Source of the DNA: Streptomyces kaniharaensis
Lineage (GTDB): Bacteria > Actinomycetota > Actinomycetes > Streptomycetales > Streptomycetaceae
Length of the DNA: 64,000 nt
Direction: 5' to 3'
Assembly (NCBI RefSeq): GCF_009569385.1
Contig: NZ_WBOF01000001.1
Span: 2,366,001-2,430,000 of the forward strand
Shown: piece after piece, positions 52,304 to 60,680 of the stretch
Layout: every line of letters begins with the position of its first letter
Position numbering within the stretch: position 1 is the stretch's first letter
The notes under the pieces: model-generated
The model's database searches: none
What the model saw: only the letters and a program-made list of their open reading frames with translations
What the model was told of the DNA's origin: nothing
Program-made: the position numbers and the translations under genes

Positions 52304-52399
52304 CTACCGGTTGACCAGCGAGCTGATCAGCACGACGACCAGCAGCAGCACCAGGGCGCCGGTCACGACACGCATACGAGTCTTGGGATCCACGGTCAA
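52304..52399 (-). CDS. 31-residue single-pass membrane protein
   Basis: The frame reads TVDPKTRMRVVTGALV followed by a run of Leu and Val and ends VLISSLVNR. It has one transmembrane helix of about 18 residues after a short basic head. TTG 52399 lies seven bases after GGAGGT, a better fit than the GTG at 52393, which is 13 bases away. The gene is too short for most gene callers. Its function is unknown. It sits between serC and thpR and resembles a small protein conserved beside serC in streptomycetes, from memory. Topology is probably N-in. Confidence 0.6.
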   Translation of the reverse strand: MTVDPKTRMRVVTGALVLLLVVVLISSLVNR

Positions 52400-52476
52400 C
52401 GAGCGTACCTCCGGCCCACCCACGACCGGACGGCGAGGTTGGCCCCCGCCCGCGGCGGACCGGGCCGGGCCGGCCG

Positions 52477-53073
52477 CTACGGGTACGACGCCCAGCGGGC
52501 CAGCGGCCAGGCGCGGACGGTCTCGTAGTGCGTGAAGCCGCCGTCCAGCTCGCTCTTCATGAGGTGCAGCTCGGCGGCCTCCCACTCCTGCCCCCGGTAC
52601 TCGGCCAGCGCCAGCGCCAGCCCCTCCAGCTCCCCCGCCGCGACCCGCTGGACGGCCCGCCGGTGGCCGCGCGAGGAGCCGGCCCGGGCCAGGGTCAGGT
52701 GCGGGTGGAACCGGAACGGGTCCGCCTCGCCGGCGACGTCCGCGGTGGCCTCGTACACCGCCTCGGCGAGCCGGCGCAGGGCCCAGGTCTGCCCCTCCAC
52801 CCCGGCCCAGAGCACCCGGTCACCGAAGCGGCCGGCCCCCGCGATCCGCAGCCGGTGCGCCGGGTGGACGTCCGCTACGTCGGCCAGGCCGGCCTCCAGC
52901 TCGGGCAGCCGGTCCTCCGGCACCTGGCCGAGGAAGGCCAGCGTGAGGTGCCAGCCCTCGACGGTCGTCCATCGCAGCCGGTCCGCCCCCGGCAGCCCGC
53001 GCACCGGCGCCACCGCGTCGGAGAGCCCCTGCAACGCCTCGACCGGCGGGAGCACCGCCACAAAGAGCCTCAT
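52477..53073 (-). CDS. thpR: RNA 2',3'-cyclic phosphodiesterase
   Basis: A 198-residue 2H phosphoesterase. The two HxT/S motifs are WHLTLAFLG (His42) and FHPHLTLAR (His128 or so). It was formerly called 2'-5' RNA ligase and opens 2',3'-cyclic phosphates. The start is ATG 53073. It is divergent from the GNAT gene with 44 bases between starts, so they share a promoter region. The end lies 77 bases from the small membrane protein gene. Confidence 0.9.
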   Translation of the reverse strand: MRLFVAVLPPVEALQGLSDAVAPVRGLPGADRLRWTTVEGWHLTLAFLGQVPEDRLPELEAGLADVADVHPAHRLRIAGAGRFGDRVLWAGVEGQTWALRRLAEAVYEATADVAGEADPFRFHPHLTLARAGSSRGHRRAVQRVAAGELEGLALALAEYRGQEWEAAELHLMKSELDGGFTHYETVRAWPLARWASYP

Positions 53074-53117
53074 GTGGCTATCTTCCCGCGCGAGGCCGTT
53101 TGGGCTAGAACGGCTCC

Positions 53118-53654
53118 ATGATCGATTCAGGCGGCATGAAGATCCGCACCGGGGGACCGGACGACATCCCCGACATCCTCGCCCTGCTCGACGGCGCCGT
53201 GGCCTGGCTGGCCGGCCAGGGCCGCACCGGCCAGTGGGGCGACCAGCCCTTCACCTCCACCCCGGCCAGGGCCGACCACGTCGCGAAGTACGGCCGCGAT
53301 CCGTTCCTGATCCGCCTCGCGGTGGACGACGAGGGCCGCACCGTCGGCTCGTGCGTCGTGGCCGAGGAACCGGGCCCGCACATCCCCGCCGTGGACGAGC
53401 GCGAGCTGTACGTCCGCAACCTGGTCACCGACCGGTCCCGCAAGGGCTCGGGCATCGGCGCCGCGCTGATCGCCGACGTGCTCGACGAGGCCCGCCGGCG
53501 CGGCATCTCCCTGGTGCGGGTCGACTGCTACGCGGGCGCCGACCGCAAGCTGGTCGGCCAGTACCGCGCGCTCGGGTTCACCGAGAGCGTGTCCTTCGAG
53601 GTCGAGCAGCCGAACGGGGTCTGGCCCGGCCAGGTCCTGGAGATCCGCCTCTGA
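53118..53654 (+). CDS. GNAT-family N-acetyltransferase
   Basis: A 178-residue GNAT enzyme. The acetyl-CoA loop is NLVTDRSRKGSGIGAALIAD (R/Q-x-x-G-x-G/A form RKGSGIG). The N-terminal sequence KIRTGGPDDIPDILALLDG and the C-terminal YRALGFTES match the family. The substrate is not predictable. The start at ATG 53118 gives MIDSGGMKIR. The ATG at 53136 would give a form six residues shorter. It is divergent from thpR. Confidence 0.9.
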   Translation: MIDSGGMKIRTGGPDDIPDILALLDGAVAWLAGQGRTGQWGDQPFTSTPARADHVAKYGRDPFLIRLAVDDEGRTVGSCVVAEEPGPHIPAVDERELYVRNLVTDRSRKGSGIGAALIADVLDEARRRGISLVRVDCYAGADRKLVGQYRALGFTESVSFEVEQPNGVWPGQVLEIRL

Positions 53655-53706
53655 GGTACTGCGCCGGGGGTGGCCGTCCGGACCACCCCCGGGACATGAT
53701 GCATCG

Positions 53707-55281
53707 TCAGCAGGCTGGGGCCAGAGCGGACTTGGTGGTCACACCGGTGCGCGGCACAAAGGCCACCACCCGGCCGCCGCGCCCCGGGTGCAGGTCGAAC
53801 CGCACCCGCAGGTCCGCGCTGCGGGCCAGCACCAGGCCGACCGTGCCGGCCGCCAGCGCGGACACCAGCCCGCAGGCCAGCAGCCCGAGCCGGGGCCCGT
53901 ACGAGGCCGTCACCCAGCCCACGATCGGCGCGCCGATCGGCGTGCCGCCGGTGAAGACCAGCACCAGCAGGCCCATCACCCGGCCCCGCATCTCGGGGTC
54001 GGTGGCCAGCTGCAGCGCGGAGTTGACCGAGGTGTTGAAGCTCAGCCCGAACACGCCGGTCAGCGTCAGCAGCACCGCGAAGGTCCAGTAGCCGGGCGCG
54101 AACGCGGCCACCACCTCCAGCACGCCGAAGCCGAGCGCCGCCCCCACCAGCCGGCGCAGCCGGGGCGCGCCCCGGCGGGCCGCGACCAGCGCGCCGGCCA
54201 GCGAACCGACCGCCATCGCGGTGTTCAGCAGGCCGTACTGCCCGGCGCCCACCCGGAACGTCTCATAGGCGAAACCGGAGAGCAGGGTCGGGAAGTTGAA
54301 GCCGAAGGTGCCGATGAACCCGGCCAGCACCATCGGCCAGAGCAGTTCGGGCCGCTCCTTCACGTACCGCAGGCCCTCGCGCAACTGGCCCTTCTCACGG
54401 GCGATCGGCTCGGTCGGGCGCAGTTCGGACTCGCGCATCGCGAGCAACCCGCCGATCACGGCGACGAAGGACAGCGCGTTGACGGCGAACGCCCAGCCGC
54501 TGCCGACCGCGGCGATCAGCAGGCCCGCGACGGCGGGGCCGACCAGGCGCGCGGTCTGGAAGTTGGCGGCGTTCAGGCTGACCGCGTTGGCGAGGTCCTT
54601 GGGCCCGACCATCTCGGACACGAAGGCCTGCCGGGTCGGGTTGTCCACCACGGTGACGAGACCGAGCAGCAGAGCGAACCCGTACACGTAGTACGGCGTC
54701 ACCACGCCGCCGATGGTCAGCACGGCCAGGCCCGCGGCGAGCAGGCCCATGGCGCCCTGGGTGTGGATCAGCAGCCGGCGCTTGGGCATCCGGTCGGCGA
54801 GCACCCCGCCGAACAGGCCCAGCAGCAGCATCGGCAGGAACTGCATCGCGGTGGTGATGCCGACGGCGAGCGGGCTGCCGGTGAGGCTGAGGACCAGCCA
54901 GTCCTGGGCGATCCGCTGCATCCAGGTGCCCGTGTTGGACACCACCTGGCCGGCGAAGTAGTAGCGGTAGTTGCGAACGCGCAGGGAGGAGAACATCCCC
55001 CCGGGCCGCGTGAATCGGGCGCCGGTCGGGGAGGCGGCCATCAAGGGGGGCCGCGCGGAGCGCGCCGCCGAAAGGGTGGTGGCGGGCGACGGGTGGGCTC
55101 GGCCGGGAGCGGCGGGGTCGTCCGCCGCGGTGCGTTCGTCGGGGTCGTCGTCGCCGCTGCCGGGCAGCCCCGTCGGGGCGGGTGCCTGGGCGTCGGCGGT
55201 CGCGGCGCTCGCCGCGGCGGGGTCGGAAGTCGGTTCGTCGGTACGGATGGCGGCGGCGCTGGCTGCGGCCGGCGGTGTCAC
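53707..55281 (-). CDS. MFS transporter with Ala/Pro-rich N-terminal extension
   Basis: A 524-residue member of the MFS_3/EntS-like group with 12 helices. The first 95 residues are hydrophilic, rich in Ala, Pro, Asp and Thr, and come before the membrane start MFSSLRVRNYRYYFAGQVVS. The cytoplasmic motif LADRMPKRRLL (motif A) is present. The second-half equivalent is visible at EMRGRVMGLLVLVF. The start is GTG 55281 with GGGGAG upstream. A MarR repressor is encoded 147 bases upstream on the same strand. This pairing is common for drug or siderophore exporters. The substrate is unknown. Confidence 0.88.
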   Translation of the reverse strand: MTPPAAASAAAIRTDEPTSDPAAASAATADAQAPAPTGLPGSGDDDPDERTAADDPAAPGRAHPSPATTLSAARSARPPLMAASPTGARFTRPGGMFSSLRVRNYRYYFAGQVVSNTGTWMQRIAQDWLVLSLTGSPLAVGITTAMQFLPMLLLGLFGGVLADRMPKRRLLIHTQGAMGLLAAGLAVLTIGGVVTPYYVYGFALLLGLVTVVDNPTRQAFVSEMVGPKDLANAVSLNAANFQTARLVGPAVAGLLIAAVGSGWAFAVNALSFVAVIGGLLAMRESELRPTEPIAREKGQLREGLRYVKERPELLWPMVLAGFIGTFGFNFPTLLSGFAYETFRVGAGQYGLLNTAMAVGSLAGALVAARRGAPRLRRLVGAALGFGVLEVVAAFAPGYWTFAVLLTLTGVFGLSFNTSVNSALQLATDPEMRGRVMGLLVLVFTGGTPIGAPIVGWVTASYGPRLGLLACGLVSALAAGTVGLVLARSADLRVRFDLHPGRGGRVVAFVPRTGVTTKSALAPAC

Positions 55282-55428
55282 GGTGTTCTCCCCTCGCGGC
55301 GCGACGGCCCGTACGACGGCCGTCGCGCTTCTGGTGTCGGTGGTCGGTCCTGCGGTGATGCGGTACTCCTTCTTCTTCCGGCCGGTTCTTCATTCCGGTC
55401 TTATTCCGGCCGGCCGGACCGGGTGTGC

Positions 55429-55863
55429 CTAGAGGTGTGCGAGCTTGTAGAGCACGGGCGCGGCCTCCCGGAGGACGGCCCACTCCTCATCGTCGAGTCC
55501 CTGAGCGAGTTCGGCGAGCCAGGCGTTGCGACGCCGGCGGCTCTCCGCCAGGATCACCTCGGCCTGCTCGGTGCTGCTGACGACCACCTGCCGGCGGTCC
55601 TCGGGATGCGGCTCCCGCCGCACCAGCCCCTTCTCCTCCAGCATCGCGACGATCCTGGTCATCGAAGGCGGCTGCACGTGCTCCTTCCGGGCGAGCTCAC
55701 CCGGCGTCGCCTTCCCGCACCGGGCGAGGGTGCCCAGCACCCCCATCTCGGTGGGACTCAGCGACTCCTCCACCCGTTGGTGCTTGAGCCGACGGGAGAG
55801 GCGCATCGTGGACGACCGCAGCTGACTGATCGCTGCGAGGTCCTGCTCGGACATCTCGGGCAT
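55429..55863 (-). CDS. MarR-family transcriptional regulator
   Basis: A 144-residue winged-helix repressor. LSPTEMGVLGTLAR and ELARKEHVQPPSMTRIVAMLEEKG form the DNA-binding helices, and the wing is RREPHPEDRRQVVV. It precedes the MFS transporter gene on the same strand and likely represses that operon and itself. An inverted repeat at 55868-55893, directly at its start, is a candidate operator. The effector is unknown. Confidence 0.92.
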   Translation of the reverse strand: MPEMSEQDLAAISQLRSSTMRLSRRLKHQRVEESLSPTEMGVLGTLARCGKATPGELARKEHVQPPSMTRIVAMLEEKGLVRREPHPEDRRQVVVSSTEQAEVILAESRRRRNAWLAELAQGLDDEEWAVLREAAPVLYKLAHL

Positions 55864-55867
55864 GTCT

Positions 55868-55893
55868 TTAGCCTACGTCATTACTCTCGCTAA
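55868..55893 (-). promoter_or_regulatory. Candidate MarR operator
   Basis: TTAGC (55868-55872) and GCTAA (55889-55893) form an inverted repeat spaced by 16 bases, starting five bases upstream of the MarR start codon. The surroundings are AT-richer than elsewhere. This matches where MarR proteins usually bind, but the arms are short. Confidence 0.35.
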
Positions 55894-56001
55894 CGAAAAT
55901 TGGTTTCCGTCCGCCCCTCCCGCCACCGCCGCGCCAGAAGATCGCCCCGGTGCGATGCTGGTCGTAGAGAGCCGACCAGCTCCCAGAAGGGCCGACCAGA
56001 C

Positions 56002-56397
56002 ATGTCCGACCTCGCCGACGACCAGAACGGCACCGGCTTCGCCCGGCTGGCCATGGTCACCATCGACTGCGCCGACCCGGTCGCGCTGGCCGCGTTCTAC
56101 GGCGAGCTGCTGGGGTGGGAGACGCGGCACGCTGACGATCACTTCGCGATCCTGGACAACCCGGAGGGTGGCAGCCCGCTGGGCTTCGGGCGGGTGTCGG
56201 GGTACAAGCCGGAGCCGTGGACGGAGCCGGACGGCAGCAAACACTTCCACCTGGACTTCTACGTGGACGACCTCGACGAGGCCACCGCGAAGGCGCTGGC
56301 GCTGGGGGCGACGGAGCCGACGTTCCAGCACGGGCGAACGCTCAAGGTGCTGATCGACCCGGCCGGCCACCCGTTCGGACTCGCTCCCCTGGACTGA
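56002..56397 (+). CDS. VOC-family (glyoxalase/dioxygenase fold) protein
   Basis: A 131-residue vicinal-oxygen-chelate protein. LAMVTIDCADPVALAAFYGE and HLDFYVDDLDEATAKALALG form the two beta-alpha-beta-beta-beta modules, and a metal-binding-like Glu/His pattern is only partly kept. It belongs to the PF18029-like glyoxalase_6 type common in streptomycetes. Its function cannot be specified: it may be a resistance protein, an isomerase or a hydrolase. ATG 56002 has AGAAGG upstream. The gene is monocistronic, facing away from the MarR/MFS unit. Confidence 0.85.
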   Translation: MSDLADDQNGTGFARLAMVTIDCADPVALAAFYGELLGWETRHADDHFAILDNPEGGSPLGFGRVSGYKPEPWTEPDGSKHFHLDFYVDDLDEATAKALALGATEPTFQHGRTLKVLIDPAGHPFGLAPLD

Positions 56398-56714
56398 CTG
56401 GACCGACGGACGAACCGGCCTGACGGACGAACGGGCCCGGCGGCCGTGCGCAGGCGGTGTCAGGGGTTGGTGCCAACATCTTGCAGGCCGCGTAAAGGAC
56501 CACGCTGACCTGGGACTTCACGGAAACGCCGAACATTGTGCGACCGCCGGGCAGTGGCTACTGTCCCCGTTGTCAGGGGCGCCGCACGCCAGGTCCCCCC
56601 TCGGCGGAGCCCCCTTTCCGGGTCCACCTGTGCGCGTTCCCCCGGCCGCCCCGTTCCGGCCACCCGCATCCGCCCGAGCCCTGGCGCCCTCATCCCCTCG
56701 TCCAGGGAGCTCAA

Positions 56715-57518
56715 TTGGGTGAGATCCATCATGCCGACCACGGCTGGGTGACACCGGCGGTCTCGTACTTCGTCGCCTGCCTCGGCGCCTTCGTCGCCCT
56801 GCGCAGCGCCCGCTGGGCGCTCGTCTCACAGGGCCGGACCCGGTTCAACTGGCTGCTCTTCGCCGCGACTTCACTCGGCGCCGGAATCTGGTCGATGCAC
56901 TTCATCGCGATGCTCGGGTTCTCCGTCAGCGGCGCCGACATCACCTACCGGCCGGGACTGACCGTGCTCAGCCTGGTCGTCGCGATCGTGGTGGTCGGCG
57001 TCGGGCTGTTCACCGTCGGGTACAGCCGCCGCCCGGTCCTGTCGCTGCTCGCCGGCGGGCTGACCACCGGCCTCGGAGTCGCGGCGATGCACTACCTCGG
57101 CATGGCCGCGATGGTCCTGCCCGGCCACGTCGGCTACGACCACACCACGGTGGCGCTGTCGGTCGGCATCGCGGTGTTCGCGGCGACGGCCGCGCTCTGG
57201 GCCGCGCTGAACATCCAGGGCACGCTAGCCGTCCTGGCGGCGGCGCCGGTGATGGGCGTGGCCGTCTGCGCGATGCACTACACGGGCATGGCGGCGATCT
57301 CCGTCCACCTCGACTTCTCGCACAGCACCGCGGGCGGCGTGATGGCGCTGGAGTTCATCTTCCCGCTCGGGGTCGGGCTCGGCTGCTACGTGTTCTTCGG
57401 CGCGCTCGCCTTCGCGGTGTCGCCGAGCCGGAGCGTCGCCCGGCCCGTCATGGTCGGTCCGGCGGCGCCGCTCGCTGCCCCGCGCGGGCCGATGGGCGCG
57501 CGGTCGCGCCGGCGCTGA
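56715..57518 (+). CDS. MHYT-domain integral membrane sensor protein
   Basis: A 267-residue protein. It has about seven transmembrane helices and three MHYT motifs (MHFIAML, MHYLGMAAM, MHYTGMAAI). The MHYT domain is proposed to sense oxygen, CO or NO through a metal. Here no GGDEF, EAL or kinase domain is attached, which is the usual streptomycete stand-alone form. The start is TTG at 56715, five bases after AGGGAG, giving the N-terminus GEIHHADHGWVTPAVSYF. An earlier in-frame ATG would add 59 residues without a domain. A terminator follows, shared with hypX. Confidence 0.85.
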   Translation: MGEIHHADHGWVTPAVSYFVACLGAFVALRSARWALVSQGRTRFNWLLFAATSLGAGIWSMHFIAMLGFSVSGADITYRPGLTVLSLVVAIVVVGVGLFTVGYSRRPVLSLLAGGLTTGLGVAAMHYLGMAAMVLPGHVGYDHTTVALSVGIAVFAATAALWAALNIQGTLAVLAAAPVMGVAVCAMHYTGMAAISVHLDFSHSTAGGVMALEFIFPLGVGLGCYVFFGALAFAVSPSRSVARPVMVGPAAPLAAPRGPMGARSRRR

Positions 57519-57532
57519 ACCCGGGAGCCGTA

Positions 57533-57563
57533 CGGCCGGGCCCCGACCCGCGGGGCCCGGCCG
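57533..57563. terminator. Bidirectional terminator between MHYT and hypX genes
   Basis: A 12-bp stem (57533-57544 with 57552-57563) with a seven-base loop begins 15 bases after the MHYT gene stop and seven bases beyond the hypX stop. Confidence 0.88.
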
Positions 57564-57569
57564 GCACCG

Positions 57570-59282
57570 CTACTCGGGCCGGCCGAGCAGCCCGGTCAGG
57601 TGCTCCGGCGTGGCCACCGGGCAGACCTTGTGCACGAAGTCCCGCCGCAGCGCGTGGTACGGCTCGCCCGCCCGGTAGAAGTTGGCGTGCATCCGCCGCA
57701 GTTCCTCCGCCCGGTGGTCGGCCAGCGGCCGCTCCTCCTCGTCGGCGGCCCGGCGGCGCTTCTTCTCCACCAGCCGCGCGGTGAGCTCGGGCGAGCGGGC
57801 GCGCCGGGCCGCCTCCCGGGCCACCCAGCGGCGGAACTCGGCCGCGTTCCCGCTCGACGTGTGGTCCACCAGGCCGATCCGGCGCGCCTGTTCGGCCCCG
57901 AGCGGCAGGGCCTCGGCGGTGAGCCGCTCGGCCTGCCCGGCGCCGACCCGGCGCGGCAGGGTGTACGTCCAGTACTCGGAGCCGTACAGGCCCATCAGCC
58001 GGTAGTGCGGGTTGAGCACCGCCGACTCGCGACACCACACCTCGTCGGCGGCGAGCGCCAGCATCAGCCCGCCGGCGGCGGCGTTCCCGGCGAGGGCGGA
58101 GACGGTCAGCTTGTCGGTGGTGGTGAGGATCGCCTCCACCACGTCGTCCATCGCGTTGATGTTCTCCCAGGACTCCAGCGCCGGGAAGCCGGCGCCCTCG
58201 ATGACGTTGAGGTGGATGCCGTTGGAGAAGAAGTCACGGGCGGCGCCGAGCACCAGCACCGAGGTCGGCCGGTCCGCGGCCTCGCGGTAGGCGGCGAGCA
58301 GACGGCGGCACTGCTCGGTGCTCATCGCCCCGCCGGCGTAGGCGAATTCGAGGAAGCCGACGTCGCCGTCCTCGTGGTAGCGCAGCTCCGACCAGGTGTC
58401 GCGGCGGGCGGCCTCGGACGGCGTCACCGGCACCTCGCGGACCCGGTACAGCTCGTCGACGAGGACCGTCGCGGCCGGCAGCTTGAAGGTGGCCGGCCCG
58501 CCGGGGGTGCGGCGCCGGCGCAGCTGCGGGATCCAGACCGCGCCGTCCACGGTGGCCCGGCAGATCGCGCCGTCGCGGGTGGCGATCACGGCGCCGGGGA
58601 CGGGACCGCGCAGTTCGTCCTCGGGGTGGCCGCCGTGCAGGAAGTACTCGCGCCCGTACAGCTCGTCGAGGACGCCGGGCTGGGAGTCGGCGGCGCGAAG
58701 CTTGCGCAGCACGGTGGCGGTGTCGTCGGCGGCCCAGTCGATCCGGCGGGCGTCCTGCCCGAGGAACGTCCGCAGCCGGCCGCGGACGTCGGACCGGTCG
58801 TAGTCGAGCGGTTCGGGGGTGAACAGCCCGCCCTCGAAGCGCTGGACGGCCAGCAGGACGGCCTCGACGGCGGCGTCGGCGACCTCGTTGCGGTACAGCT
58901 CGCTCTTGCCGCAGCCGGTCAGCGGGAACTCGACGGACGCCCAGATGTCGCCGGCGTCCATCTCCGCGACGGCCTGGAGGACGGTGACGCCCCAGCGCTC
59001 GGCGCCCTCGGTGATCGCCCAGTCCAGCGAGGACGGGCCGCGGTCGCCCTTCGGGCCGGGGTGCACGATCAGGACGGTCCGGGTGGACCAGATGTCCTCC
59101 GGCACGGCCCTGGTGAGCATCGGGCAGACGATCAGCTCGGGATCGGTGCGGTCCACGGCGGCCCGCATCTGCTCGTCCCCGAGCGCGAGTTGGACGGCCA
59201 CCTGGTGGCCGCGTCCGCGCAGCTCGGTGTGGACGCGCTGGGTCAGGCTGTTGAACGCACTGGCGATGAGGAGAATGCGCAA
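57570..59282 (-). CDS. hypX: HypX/HoxX-type hydrogenase maturation protein
   Basis: A 570-residue fusion. Residues 1-270 are formyltransferase-like (LIVCPMLTRAVPEDIW, HPGPKGDRGPSSLDWAI). Residues about 300-540 are crotonase-like (VLVLGAARDFFSNGIHLNVI, LAGNAAAGGLMLALAADEVW). HypX makes the CO ligand of [NiFe]-hydrogenases from formyl-tetrahydrofolate via formyl-CoA under aerobic conditions. No hydrogenase or other hyp genes are in this window, so it would act on enzymes encoded elsewhere. ATG 59282 is clear. A 13-base palindrome at 59344-59356 lies upstream. Confidence 0.92.
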   Translation of the reverse strand: MRILLIASAFNSLTQRVHTELRGRGHQVAVQLALGDEQMRAAVDRTDPELIVCPMLTRAVPEDIWSTRTVLIVHPGPKGDRGPSSLDWAITEGAERWGVTVLQAVAEMDAGDIWASVEFPLTGCGKSELYRNEVADAAVEAVLLAVQRFEGGLFTPEPLDYDRSDVRGRLRTFLGQDARRIDWAADDTATVLRKLRAADSQPGVLDELYGREYFLHGGHPEDELRGPVPGAVIATRDGAICRATVDGAVWIPQLRRRRTPGGPATFKLPAATVLVDELYRVREVPVTPSEAARRDTWSELRYHEDGDVGFLEFAYAGGAMSTEQCRRLLAAYREAADRPTSVLVLGAARDFFSNGIHLNVIEGAGFPALESWENINAMDDVVEAILTTTDKLTVSALAGNAAAGGLMLALAADEVWCRESAVLNPHYRLMGLYGSEYWTYTLPRRVGAGQAERLTAEALPLGAEQARRIGLVDHTSSGNAAEFRRWVAREAARRARSPELTARLVEKKRRRAADEEERPLADHRAEELRRMHANFYRAGEPYHALRRDFVHKVCPVATPEHLTGLLGRPE

Positions 59283-59512
59283 GGGGGCCTCCGGGCAGGG
59301 ACGGGGAGTCGCGCGCGGAGGCGATGAAACCAGGACATGGACACGTAACGGTTACGGTCGGCGCGTCCCCGCTCCACTCTCACGCACCCCGCACACCTGT
59401 GCCCTCGGCATGGCACGCGCTTCGCCGGATCTCCCCAGGCCCTCCCCGTTCAGCCCTTTACCGCCTTGCCGCATTGCGGCTCTACCGATCTACCGCCGGG
59501 ACTTTCACGGCA
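59283..59512. other. Intergenic region between hypX and the DUF4231 gene
   Basis: 230 bases upstream of hypX and beyond the DUF4231 gene stop. It contains the 13-base palindrome listed separately and no recognisable gene. It should hold the hypX promoter. Confidence 0.5.
59344..59356. promoter_or_regulatory. Palindrome upstream of hypX
   Basis: CGTAAC (59344-59349) and GTTACG (59351-59356) are perfect mirror halves around one base. It lies 62 bases upstream of the hypX start. A regulator-binding role is possible. Confidence 0.3.
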
Positions 59513-60436
59513 TCACCGCGGGAACGCCCGCCGGGCCCGCCAGGTGGTGTGCTCGCGCGAGACCGCGTCCTCGGCCTCGGCGGCCAGCCGGGCCCAGCGG
59601 GCCTCCGCGTCCGGCGTCCGGAGGTCGAGGTCGGACAGCTGGTTGCCGACGTTCTCCAGCTCGCGCGCGGCCAGCTGGTAGGCGGCCGCCAGCGGGCGGA
59701 GCTGCTTGAGCTGGGTCCAGGCGATGATGGCGGCGGCCGCGGCGGAGCTGGCGCCGAAGACGTGCACCTGGAGTGCGCCGGTGGCCTGCGCGATGGCGGC
59801 CGCCGCACCGATGATGATCAGCGCCGCGATGCCGAGCCCCCAGGACACCGCCTGCGACTCGCAGGCGTCGGCCCGGGAGCGGTACCAGGTGCGCTGGCCC
59901 TCGACCCGGGTGCGGAGGTAGAGCGTCCGGCGGGCGGTGATCGTGTCGGCCCGGACCCGCCGCATCTCCGGGGTGATCTCGGGGACGGTGCCGGGCGGCA
60001 CGATCTCCGGGTCCTCGAAGGCCCGCAGCACGTCCTCGACCTGGAGCAGGTAGCCGCGGTCCACGTCTGCCGACTCCGCCTCGCCGTCGAAGGGCCGGGC
60101 GCGAACGGAGTACTTCCAGGCGAGCGTCTTCACCGACTCGGCCGCGGCCCGGGCCTCGTACCAGCGGCCCTGCGGGTTGCCGCGGCGCAGCCGCGACCAG
60201 AAGTAGCCGGCGATCAGGAACGCCACCACCGAGAAGAGTGGCGTGATGTCGCTGTCGCCGCGGTGGTCCGGGCCGGGGAACGAGCCGACCACGGCGGCGA
60301 GCACCAGCATCGCGATCAGTCCGCGGTACCAGCGCAGCGTCTCGCGCTGCCCGTCCAGCGAGGCCTTGTCCGCCGTCCAGAACAGATCCGGCAGCAGCTT
60401 CGCCTCGTCTCCCCCGGGCGGATCCTGTTGCACCAT
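59513..60436 (-). CDS. DUF4231-domain membrane protein
   Basis: A 307-residue protein with two pairs of hydrophobic helices (about 40-80 and 200-235) and a long C-terminal helix (QLKQLRPLAAAYQLAARELE). It resembles DUF4231/SLATT-type proteins, which are often found near nucleotide-signalling or conflict systems. Here no such partner is adjacent. A longer frame upstream adds 44 residues rich in Arg. I choose ATG 60436 (MVQQDPPGGDEAKLLPD); a GTG directly after it is also possible. Its function is unknown. Confidence 0.75.
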   Translation of the reverse strand: MVQQDPPGGDEAKLLPDLFWTADKASLDGQRETLRWYRGLIAMLVLAAVVGSFPGPDHRGDSDITPLFSVVAFLIAGYFWSRLRRGNPQGRWYEARAAAESVKTLAWKYSVRARPFDGEAESADVDRGYLLQVEDVLRAFEDPEIVPPGTVPEITPEMRRVRADTITARRTLYLRTRVEGQRTWYRSRADACESQAVSWGLGIAALIIIGAAAAIAQATGALQVHVFGASSAAAAAIIAWTQLKQLRPLAAAYQLAARELENVGNQLSDLDLRTPDAEARWARLAAEAEDAVSREHTTWRARRAFPR

Positions 60437-60626
60437 CGGTCGAGTCCCCTCCCCGTCTCCCGTCCAGGCAGTATGCCCACCGTCAACTGCCCTACACCGT
60501 CGCCTTTTTGACATCCTCCACAGGCCCGCTGCCTCACCCCTTGCGTAACGGAGCCCGACGCCGACCACATCATGGCCGACCCGAGGGCACGAGTTCTGCG
60601 TCCAGTGACACCCCCGGAATGCGCCA
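60437..60626. other. Short intergenic region between the NCS2 and DUF4231 genes
   Basis: About 190 bases downstream of the NCS2 permease gene, upstream of the DUF4231 gene. It should contain the DUF4231 promoter. No other structure was noted apart from the terminator listed next. Confidence 0.4.
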
Positions 60627-60661
60627 CGGCCCCGCCCTTCACGGCGTGAAGGGCGGGGCCG
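60627..60661 (-). terminator. Terminator after the NCS2 permease gene
   Basis: A 16-bp stem (60627-60642 with 60646-60661) and a GGC loop begins 20 bases beyond the permease stop codon. The stem is perfect. Confidence 0.9.
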
Positions 60662-60680
60662 CGGGGCAGCCGGGCGGGCG

